A stretch of DNA of 64,000 nucleotides from SHVO01 sp964576515 (lineage in GTDB: Bacteria; Pseudomonadota; Alphaproteobacteria; Rhodospirillales; Rhodospirillaceae). The notes under the pieces are model-generated. The model was not told where the DNA came from, searched no databases, and saw only the letters and a list, made by a program, of their open reading frames with translations. The stretch is taken from the NCBI GenBank assembly GCA_964576515.1, contig CAZNUW010000009.1, positions 136,785 to 200,784 of the forward strand, given 5' to 3'. This document shows positions 7,299 through 14,663 of this stretch, one piece after another. Numbering within the stretch: position 1 is the stretch's first letter; each line of letters opens with the position of its first letter. The position numbers and the translations under genes were made by a program.

Positions 7299-8498
7299 AT
7301 GGCGTTCGTCCGGCGCAAACGCACCGTTATCGACGCCTGGCCGGGCTGGGTCGACGCCCTGTCGACGCTGCTGATCATTATCATCTTCGTTCTGCTGGTG
7401 TTCGTGCTGGGCCAGGGCCTTCTGGGCCAGGCCTTGCAGGGCCGCGACAACGCGCTGGCGGCCTTGAACGTGCAGATGGCGAGCCTGAGCGAGATGCTCA
7501 ACATCGAACGCAAGGCTCGCGCCGACCTGGAACTCACCATCGGGCGTCTTTCGACGGATTTGCAGGCCGCGAACCAGCAGCTCGACGTGCTGGCGCAAAT
7601 CCGGCTGGAGAACGAACAACTCACCTCGCAGCTCGGCGCGGCGACCGCCGATCTTGAAGCCCGCAACGCCGAAATCGCCGCGCTCAATAAAAGCGGCGCC
7701 GAACAGACCGCGCTGATCACCAAACAGGCACAGCAGTTGGCTCTGCTTCAGCAGAACATCAAGGCGATGGAAGCCTTGAAGGCGAGCCTGGAAAAACAGA
7801 TCGCCGAGTTGGGCGCGCAAACCGCGAAGAACGACGGCGAGATCGCCAAGGAACGCGCCCTCACCCTGGAAGCGCAAGCCGCGGCCGCGCTGATGAGCCA
7901 GCAGTTGCAGGACATGCAGCGCGAGCTGGAGAAATTAGCGGCCGCGCTCGACGCCTCCGACAAACTCACCGCCGAGCAGAAAGCGCAGATCTCGGATCTC
8001 GGCCGGCGCATGAACCGCGCGCTGGCGGGCAAAGTGCAGGAACTGCAACGCTCGCGCTCGGAGTTCTTCGGACGCCTGCGTGATATCCTCGGCACCCGGC
8101 CCGGCGTCACCATCGTCGGCGACCGTTTCGTCTTCCAATCCGAAGTCCTGTTCGCGTCGGGCTCGGCCGACCTCAACCTGGAAGGTCAGCGCCAGATGAG
8201 CCAGCTGGCGCGTACGTTGCTCGACGTCTCACGCACCATTCCGTCCGACATCAACTGGATTATGCGCGTCGACGGCCATACCGACACCGCGCCGATCTCC
8301 ACCGCGCAGTTCCGCTCGAATTGGGAACTGTCGGCGGCGCGCGCGATCTCGGTCGTGCGTTACCTGATCACCCAGGGCGTGCCCGCCGAACGCCTGGCCG
8401 CCGCCGGCTTCGGCGAGTATCAGCCGATCGATCCCGGCAACGACGTCACCGCGCGCGCGCGCAACCGCCGCATTGAACTGAAGCTGGATCAACGCTGA
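7299..8498 (+). CDS. MotB-like protein: one TM helix, long coiled coil, OmpA peptidoglycan-binding domain
   Basis: A 399-residue protein. After a basic N-terminus, Asp19 sits at the start of a single membrane helix (GWVDALSTLLIIIIFVLLVF), the position of the proton-binding Asp of MotB, ExbD and TolR. Residues from about 50 to 245 form a long heptad-rich coiled coil (LQNIKAL- and EKLAAALDAS-like segments). The C-terminus is an OmpA family domain (SEVLFASGSADLN, VDGHTDTAPI, LSAARAISVVRYL, FGEYQPID, NRRIELKL), which anchors to peptidoglycan. Six bases separate it from the MotA-like gene, so they form one unit. The long coiled coil distinguishes it from standard MotB. Confidence 0.88.
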   Translation: MAFVRRKRTVIDAWPGWVDALSTLLIIIIFVLLVFVLGQGLLGQALQGRDNALAALNVQMASLSEMLNIERKARADLELTIGRLSTDLQAANQQLDVLAQIRLENEQLTSQLGAATADLEARNAEIAALNKSGAEQTALITKQAQQLALLQQNIKAMEALKASLEKQIAELGAQTAKNDGEIAKERALTLEAQAAAALMSQQLQDMQRELEKLAAALDASDKLTAEQKAQISDLGRRMNRALAGKVQELQRSRSEFFGRLRDILGTRPGVTIVGDRFVFQSEVLFASGSADLNLEGQRQMSQLARTLLDVSRTIPSDINWIMRVDGHTDTAPISTAQFRSNWELSAARAISVVRYLITQGVPAERLAAAGFGEYQPIDPGNDVTARARNRRIELKLDQR

Positions 8499-8508
8499 TC
8501 GAGATGCG

Positions 8509-8961
8509 TCAGTGCTTCGCCAGCGCAGAATTGGTGTTGCGCAGGCGGTGACTGAACACGGTGCACATCTGATAGAGCGTTTCGGGATGCGCCTTAAGGA
8601 AGGCCCGGAACGCATCACGCTCGAAGCGATAAACGACGACGTCGCCAACCGCCCGCACGTTCGCGGAGCGGGGATAGTCGTCGAACACCGACATCTCGCC
8701 GAAGTAGGAGGTCGGGCCGAGCGTGGTGATCGACACCTTCTCACCCCCGCGCATGACATAGACCTCGACCTGACCGGAGGCGACGATCAGAAGATCGTTG
8801 GTGGCCTCGCCCTCCATCAGGATGACTTCGCCGGCCGCGAAGACGTCGGACGTCATCAGCGACACGAGATCCTGGATCTCCGCACGCGGAATTTCGCGGA
8901 AAAGCGTCACCGTTGCGAGAAACGCAGCGGCATCATCATTCGCCTTGTTCGAATCAGTCAT
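8509..8961 (-). CDS. Cyclic-nucleotide-binding domain protein
   Basis: A 150-residue single-domain protein of the cNMP-binding family. The beta-roll and phosphate-binding cassette are recognisable: LFREIPRAEIQDLVSLM, then ILMEGEATNDLLIVASGQVEVY, then SYFGEMSVFDDYPRSANVRAV, where FGEMSVFDDYPRSA corresponds to the FGEhALh...pRtA cassette with the Glu and Arg that hold the ribose phosphate. No DNA-binding helix-turn-helix follows. The start has GGGGGATTGA upstream. It lies 22 bases after the broken histidine kinase on the same strand, suggesting a common transcript. A putative cyclase is encoded at 28525-30489, giving a possible ligand source, but that link is inference. Confidence 0.9.
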   Translation of the reverse strand: MTDSNKANDDAAAFLATVTLFREIPRAEIQDLVSLMTSDVFAAGEVILMEGEATNDLLIVASGQVEVYVMRGGEKVSITTLGPTSYFGEMSVFDDYPRSANVRAVGDVVVYRFERDAFRAFLKAHPETLYQMCTVFSHRLRNTNSALAKH

Positions 8962-8983
8962 TCAATCCCCCAACTCAACGCGG

Positions 8984-11499
8984 CTAGGCCGCGATCCCGA
9001 ATTTATCCGCAAGCGCCTCGCGAACGTTGCTGGCGGCGATCACGATCTGCGGAGCGATTTCGGAGGCTTGCTCCAACGAGCAGCTCCGCCGCGCCACCAG
9101 ACTGGAGAGCGCACTCACTTCAAAGGCGCCGAATTGCGCGGACAGCCCATGCAAACTATGCGCGATACGCCGAACGCGCTGGAGATCGCGCACATTCAGC
9201 GCCGCGCTCATCGCGCCGACATATTGCTGAAGGCCGTCGGCGAATTTCCGCAGCACGCGGTCCAGGGCCTGGTTTCCGATTTGGACACGCAGGTTTTCGA
9301 TCACATCGCTCGACAGCGCCGCGGCGTCGCGCGTGGCCGGAGCGGGAGACGGCACGGAACTCGACGGCGCACGCGAGAGCGACGCCCTGAGGAACAACGC
9401 GCGCATTTCGGCGAACAGCCGCTCCCATTCGATCGGCTTGCCGAGCACGACGTCCGCGCCGCCGACCCGGACACGTTCCTTCTGCTCGTTCCGCACATCG
9501 GCGCTGAGGGCGATGACAGACGACCGGGCGCGCGCCGCGCCCCCCTCGTTTTCCTGACCGTTTTCCTGGCGGCGGATCGTGCGCAGCGCGGTCAAACCGT
9601 CCATGACCGGCATCTGCATATCGAGCAGAACGATATCGAACGGCATGCGTTGAATGGCCGCGATCGCTTCGGCGCCATTCTCGACGGTGGTGACCCGATG
9701 CCCTTCCCGCTCGAGCATCACGGTGATGAGTGAACGCATGATCTGATCGTCGTCGGCCACCAGGACATTGAAGGCCCGCGCATCCGACGTTGAAGCGATC
9801 GTTTTTACCGATTTACCGTGATCCGCCCGCGTAACGGCCAGCCCGCTGACGTCGGGCTCCACGTGAACGAAGAACGTGAAGGTCGATCCCCGCCCCTCGC
9901 CTGTCGTGACAGAAATGTCGCCGCCCATGGCGTTCACGATATTCCGGCAAATGGCGAGGCCCAGACCGGTGCCGCCATACCTGCGACTGCCGTCCAATTG
10001 GACGAAAGGCCGGAAGAGCCGCCCGACGTCGTTCGCGGGGATTCCAATGCCCGTGTCGACCACGGCGACATGCAAGAGCAGGCCCTTCTCGGGATGGATC
10101 TCCTGGCGAACATCGATCGAAACGCCGCCGTACGAGGTGAATTTGATGGCGTTATTGACGAGGTTGGAAACGAGTTGGCGCAACCTGACCTCGTCGCCGA
10201 TCAACGCATCTTGGATATTCGCCGGGATCTTCGCCGTCAGCGTGAGGCCTTTTTCCTGCGCCGCCCCGCTGAAAAGATCGCGGACGTCATTGATGACGTC
10301 CGACAGCAGAAAAGGCGCGCTTTCAATCTGAAGATGTCCGGCCTCGATCTTCGAGAAATCCAAGATATCGTTAAGCATCGCCAAGAGACCGCGCGCCGAC
10401 CGTGACAGCGTGGCGGCAAAACCTTGTGCTGCTTCGACAATCCGGTCGCGACAAGGAGGTCCGTCATGCCGAGGATGCCGCTCAACGGCGTGCGCAACTC
10501 GTGGCTCATCATGGCGAGGAACTTGTCCTTCGCCTGATCGGCGGCCGTCAGCGCGGCATTCGTCGTCTGAAGCCGACGCATGAGATCGGCGCGCGCGGTC
10601 ATCAAACTCGCGATCGCCAGCGGGGCCAAAGCGATGAGTGCGACGCCGAGGCGAAGGGAAATAATGACCTCTTGGTCATGCAGGTCGAAATGCACTTCCA
10701 GATAACCGAACGAGATCGCGCAGAGCGTCCACACACTCAAACCGAGCGTCAGGAGCGAAGTGATGAACGCCCGATAGAAGACGGCGCACCAGATGATGGC
10801 AGGGGCGGGAAAAATGATCGCCGCGGGGCCGCCAAGCAGAACCCCCGCGACGGCGCTGATCAGCAGCGCAACCGCGGGCAGGATCGCAAAGAAGGAATGA
10901 TCGGGGAGTGCGAAGACTTTTCGGAGACCCTCTCGGGACAAAGGCACCAAGAGAATGGCCGGCAGAATCGCGATGTAGTTCACCAGTTCCGTCGCGAACC
11001 AGAAAAACCACCCGCGCAACGGCGGACCGTTGAAAAGCACAGGGTTCGCGGCCGCGCCGACGCACCCCGCCGCCGCCGAAGCGACCGCCGCGATTCCAAG
11101 AAGGTAGGGAATGGACGCGGGCTGCCGCAAACGGCGCAATCCGTCGTCGAGGCGCCGGAAGAGCATGTACCCCACGGCAATGCTCACGATATTGCCGGCG
11201 GTGAGAAGCAAGGTGCGGCCGACCGTGGCGCCAAAGGTCAAATCCGCCGCGACGAACGCCGCGCTCATGGCCAGCCATCCAAGCGGCGATGACAGCCGTG
11301 GCACGCGCACCAGGAGACCAAGGGCAACCGCATTGGCCGGCCAGAACGCCGCCAAGAGGCCAATAGGTCTTGTCGCGATCCCAAGAACACATGCCGCGTA
11401 GGTCAGCAGCGCAAAGGCCGCAACCATGCCGAGGTCCTCGCGCGCGATATATGCGCGCGACCGGACGTCGCGATAAGATTGGGGGAGCACAGGTGTCAT
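8984..11499 (-). pseudogene. MASE1 hybrid sensor histidine kinase, interrupted by one frameshift
   Basis: One gene read in two frames. From ATG 11499 (GTG 11505 also possible) the first frame encodes a MASE1-type sensor with about eight membrane helices (FWPANAVALGLLVRV and following), then the HisKA box FLAMMSHELRTPLSGILGM. The frame breaks at about 10438-10440. The frame two bases on continues with VEAAQGFAATLSRSARGL, AMLNDILDFSKIEAG, a HATPase domain (LVSNLVNNAIKF, DTGIGIP, GGTGLGLAICRNI), a receiver domain (VLVADDDQIM, DIVLLDMQMPVMDG, LGKPIEW) and an HPt domain with IAHSLHGLSAQFGA. A single lost base accounts for the break. It is either a real inactivating mutation or an assembly error. 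If unrepaired, the membrane half runs on to a stop at 10237, and the catalytic half could restart only at 10384. The cNMP-binding gene follows. Confidence 0.85.
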
Positions 11500-11548
11500 G
11501 CGCACTCTTAAATCACGCGCACTCTTAATACGCGTGAAAGCTTAAGAG
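11500..11548 (-). promoter_or_regulatory. Direct repeats upstream of the MASE1 kinase
   Basis: GCGCACTCTTAA occurs at 11500-11511 and again at 11517-11528, a 17-base period, and GCTTAAGAGC at 11540-11549 contains the reverse complement of the CTCTTAA core. The arrangement looks like an array of binding sites for a regulator in the kinase promoter. No known consensus is recognised. Confidence 0.35.
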
Positions 11549-11624
11549 CAAGCTAGCAACGTGGTTATTGGCGCGCGCCAACCGCGGCGCGAGACCACGG
11601 CCCGTTCATGCAACGCGCGACATT

Positions 11625-12143
11625 TCAACCACGGCGTAAAATGAGTTCGTCGTCTTGCGCGGAACCGACAAGGAATTTGTATTCGCCCGCCAGCGTAAAA
11701 CCGCGGCCGGCATAGAGTTTCTGGGCGCCCACATTCTGCGACCACACGCCGATCCACAAGACTCTGCCAGGCTTTTCCAGCCACGCGAGAGCGGCGTCCA
11801 GAAGCAGGGTTCCCAACCCCAAACCCTGTGCGCTTCGTCTGACATAAAGACGTTTCAGTTCGCCGCATGACGGCGTGACATCGGCGTGCGGAAGATTGCA
11901 GGGGCCCGCATGGGCGTAACCGACGATGACGCCGTTCACGGTCGCCTTGAAAACGGCTTGCGCGGGATCCTCGATATAAGCGCTAAAAATCTGCGGTTGA
12001 TATTTTTCGTTTGAAAACGCCTCAAGGTCGGATGGCGTGTACAAACGTCCGAAAGCTTCGGCGAATGTCAGACGACCCAGCGCGGCGATGTCCGCAGCGT
12101 CGGCCGGTGTCGCGCGTGAGGTTGAGGATGTCATGGCGGCCAT
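11625..12143 (-). CDS. GNAT family N-acetyltransferase
   Basis: About 172 residues. The acetyl-CoA binding region reads ELKRLYVRRSAQGLGLGTLLLDAALAW, with the RRxxQGxGxG loop (R-R-S-A-Q-G-L-G-L-G) of GNAT motif A. NVGAQKLYAGRGFTLAGEYKF gives the motif B helix and the final strand. The N-terminus RATPADAADIAALGRLTFAEAFG is also typical. Substrate unknown. The start is uncertain: ATG 12143 and ATG 12134 are both plausible, and residues upstream of these look non-coding. It lies between the histidine kinase and the sigma factor, all on the minus strand, with gaps large enough for separate promoters. Confidence 0.88.
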   Translation of the reverse strand: MAAMTSSTSRATPADAADIAALGRLTFAEAFGRLYTPSDLEAFSNEKYQPQIFSAYIEDPAQAVFKATVNGVIVGYAHAGPCNLPHADVTPSCGELKRLYVRRSAQGLGLGTLLLDAALAWLEKPGRVLWIGVWSQNVGAQKLYAGRGFTLAGEYKFLVGSAQDDELILRRG

Positions 12144-12258
12144 GCGTAGGGCGGAGACCGCGTTTATGGCGCAAGGCGCCCCCAAGAAGCAACGGCGGGC
12201 ATTGTGCATGCCCGCCGCCGGTCTCTGAGATTATGTCGCCGGATCGAGGTGTGAATGC

Positions 12259-12819
12259 CTAACAGATCGCGGCCTGCTCGGACTGGGCTGCGCGACGCTC
12301 CTTCACGCGCTCGGCCACTTTCTTTCCTTCGGCCTTTTCCTCATCGCCAAGCAGGAATTGCTCCATCGAGGCGCGGGCGCGGAACAGGCGGCTTTTCACC
12401 GTCCCGAGCGAACAGCCCAGGGCTTCCGCGATCTCTTCGTAGGCGAGCCCGCCCACGTTCATCATCAGGACTTCGCGCTGGGCCTTCGGCAGACGATCCA
12501 TGGCCTTGAACAGTTCCATGGTGAGCGCGCGGTCTTCCTGGTTCGCTTTGTGCGTGAGGACATGTTCGGCCACGTCCGCGAGGGACGGACCTTCAAACTT
12601 GCGGCGACGCAGAGAGGAAATGTGCTCGTTGCGCATGATGCGGTAGAGCCACGCCTTCATGTTGGTGCCCATCTCGAACTGGCCTTGCGCGCGCAAGGCC
12701 CGGAGCGCGGTTTGCTGAATGAGATCGTCAGCGCCGGCATTGCTGCGGGTCATCGTCAGCGCGTAGGGACGCAGCTGCGGCAGGAGTGAAATGAGCTCTT
12801 GTTGAAACGGCGATGTCAT
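12259..12819 (-). CDS. ECF RNA polymerase sigma factor, EcfG-like
   Basis: A 186-residue group 4 sigma factor. Region 2 is LLPQLRPYALTMTRSNAGADDLIQQ through FEMGTNMKAWLYRIMRN, close in wording to the alphaproteobacterial general-stress sigma EcfG. Region 4 is LPKAQREVLMMNVGGLAYEEIAEALGCSLGTVKSRLFRAR. The C-terminal tail is charged. ATG 12819 is chosen because AGAGGGGC lies 8 or so bases upstream. No NepR or PhyR gene is in the window, so the anti-sigma partner must be elsewhere or it belongs to a related ECF group. A promoter resembling EcfG-type elements precedes it (12859-12883), which would make it self-activating. Confidence 0.88.
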   Translation of the reverse strand: MTSPFQQELISLLPQLRPYALTMTRSNAGADDLIQQTALRALRAQGQFEMGTNMKAWLYRIMRNEHISSLRRRKFEGPSLADVAEHVLTHKANQEDRALTMELFKAMDRLPKAQREVLMMNVGGLAYEEIAEALGCSLGTVKSRLFRARASMEQFLLGDEEKAEGKKVAERVKERRAAQSEQAAIC

Positions 12820-12858
12820 GGGGTAGCCCCTCTTTCGTATATCCACGATATATCCACT

Positions 12859-12883
12859 AACGGCGTACCCCAGAGAAAGTTGC
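12859..12883 (-). promoter_or_regulatory. Candidate EcfG-type promoter of the sigma factor gene
   Basis: On the minus strand GCAAC (12883-12879), a 16-base spacer and CGTT (12862-12859) differ at one base from the EcfG consensus GGAAC-N16/17-CGTT. It lies about 40 bases before the ATG, a normal position for a promoter. Confidence 0.5.
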
Positions 12884-13030
12884 ACCCCCCGGGCGGGTTA
12901 CACCCGACAAAATTCGGAAAAATTGGGGGCCAACGCCTTATTTTCTCCACACTTTTCCCCGGTCTCGGCTGGTCAGCCGCCCTGGGAGCGTCTATCCATC
13001 AGCCCCTGCCATCAACGCCATGAGCCCCCC

Positions 13031-13381
13031 GTGACGCCAATCTACAAAATCCTGAAACGCGATATGTGGCGGGCCGCCGAGGCCGCCGGCGTATTTGACG
13101 GCGCAGGCATCGATCACCGCGACGGGTACATTCACTTTTCGACCGCCGCGCAGGCGCAAGAGACCGCGCGCCTGCATTTCCGGGATCAGGCGGATTTGGT
13201 CGTTCTAGAGATCGACGCCGACCAGTTCGGCCCGGAACTTGTGTGGGAACCGTCGCGCGGAGGCGCCCTCTTCCCCCACCTGTACGGGACATTGCCGGTC
13301 GGGCGCGCGCTCCGCGTGCATGAGGCGCCGCTGGACGTGGCCGGCGTTCCTCTGCTCGCGTTTCTGGCCGCGTTCGGCTGA
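13031..13381 (+). CDS. DUF952 domain protein
   Basis: About 116 residues from GTG (MTPIYKILKRDMW). Family marks are DGYIHFSTAAQAQETARLHF, VVLEIDADQFG, LVWEPSRGGALFPHLYG and a closing LPVGRALRV. DUF952 proteins have no settled function. Some structures resemble ADP-ribosyl-binding or transferase folds. The codons before GTG show no homology, so that start is favoured although no clear ribosome binding site is seen. The stop lies one base from the stop of the convergent M28 peptidase gene. Confidence 0.85.
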   Translation: MTPIYKILKRDMWRAAEAAGVFDGAGIDHRDGYIHFSTAAQAQETARLHFRDQADLVVLEIDADQFGPELVWEPSRGGALFPHLYGTLPVGRALRVHEAPLDVAGVPLLAFLAAFG

Positions 13382-13382
13382 C

Positions 13383-14600
13383 CTATTTCACCACACGCGC
13401 GCCGGTAAGCTCGGCGATAGCGCCCAGCGTGGTCTGCGCCGCATTGAGGCCCAGCCGGAAGTCGTCGTCGCTGAAGGTGGCGAAGACGTCGGTGGGTTGG
13501 TGCCAGTGGGGGTCCCACCCGTTGCCGATATGCGCGCCGCGTTCGTTCTCGCGCAGGCTGATGGAGGGGATGAGATCCTGGAAAGGGACGGAGTCCGTGT
13601 TGGTCATGTGTGAGCCGACCGTCGCCGGATAGTCGGTGGCGTATTTCTCGTTTGCGTTCGAGAACGCCCACGCCAGCGCCTGGGATTCCGCGGCCATCTT
13701 CGAGACGCTTTGGAACTCGATATTCACATCGGCCTCGGGACGCTGCTTCGGGTCGACACTGCCGTCAGCGTTGGGCATCCCGTGATCGAACAGCATCATG
13801 TCGTGCTGGACCATGCCGAGCCATTTTGGCTCGGGATAACGGCCCGAGCCCGCCGGTTCTTCCCGGCCTTGCAGACCGGCCCGTTGGGCGACGTAGGCGC
13901 GCGCGCCATTCAAGCCTGTCTCCTCATTGTTCCAGAGGATGAAGCGGATCGAGCGTTCGGTGGTGACATCGGGGCTGCTGAAGATGCGCGCGAGTTCCAT
14001 GACCAGCGCGGTTCCGGAGCCGTCGTCGTTCGCGGCTTCGCCCCAGCCATGTCCATCCATATGCGCACCGACGATATACATCTCATCGGGGCGCGTTGTG
14101 CCGACCTTGGTGCAGTAAACTTGTTCGCGCGCACCCGGCGTGGAGGATTCCTTGTTGAGTTCGCGCAAGCGCGCGTCGGGCTGTTTCATCGGATCGGTGT
14201 TCACCCCCGTGGGCGCCTTGACGCCGCGCGGCTGCGAACCACCCGGACCACGGCCCGGGACTTGCGTGCCCGACGGCGCGCGTGTGGCGCCCGGCGCCGG
14301 CGGCTGATAGTCGTACTTCAGCCGCGCGATGTTGGTGCAGCCGTACTTCTTCAGTTCGGCTTCGATCCAGTCGATGGCTTTGCGATTGCGCGCGGTCCCT
14401 TCGCGACGGTCACCAAACTGAGTGAGCCCCTTGATGGTCGCCTTGTAACGCCCAAGCTCAAGACGCTGAACGAGACTTGTGATCGCGGCGTTCGCCTCGG
14501 TCGATAAAGCAAGCGTGGATTGGGCGAACACGACAGGCGCAAACGCGAGCGCGCCTGCGAAAGCCAGCCCCGTCGCGGCGCGGCGAAGATGTATCATCAT
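13383..14600 (-). CDS. Exported M28 family zinc metallopeptidase
   Basis: A 405-residue protein with a signal peptide (MMIHLRRAATGLAFAGALAF, cleavage likely after VFAQ). The M28 aminopeptidase/carboxypeptidase metal ligands are recognisable: GAHMDGHGWG with the first His and Asp, AANDDGSGTALVMELARIF with the bridging Asp, NNEETGLNGA with the catalytic and metal Glu pair, and HWHQPTD near the end with the last His. An insertion of about 60 residues rich in Gly and Pro (PPAPGATRAPSG and on) sits before the metal core. The ATG at 14600 follows GAGGGGGGACCG, a good ribosome binding site. It probably acts in the periplasm on peptides. Confidence 0.92.
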   Translation of the reverse strand: MMIHLRRAATGLAFAGALAFAPVVFAQSTLALSTEANAAITSLVQRLELGRYKATIKGLTQFGDRREGTARNRKAIDWIEAELKKYGCTNIARLKYDYQPPAPGATRAPSGTQVPGRGPGGSQPRGVKAPTGVNTDPMKQPDARLRELNKESSTPGAREQVYCTKVGTTRPDEMYIVGAHMDGHGWGEAANDDGSGTALVMELARIFSSPDVTTERSIRFILWNNEETGLNGARAYVAQRAGLQGREEPAGSGRYPEPKWLGMVQHDMMLFDHGMPNADGSVDPKQRPEADVNIEFQSVSKMAAESQALAWAFSNANEKYATDYPATVGSHMTNTDSVPFQDLIPSISLRENERGAHIGNGWDPHWHQPTDVFATFSDDDFRLGLNAAQTTLGAIAELTGARVVK

Positions 14601-14663
14601 CGGTCCCCCCTCGCTGATCGGCTTGGGAGAGCCTAGCACCTCACCGCAGGGCGGCACTATGGG

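Noticed and set aside
6093..8498. Zorya-like defence system (MotA/MotB-like pair)
   Set aside because: ZorA is much longer and ZorC/D or ZorE genes are absent. Neighbours are ordinary envelope and signalling genes.
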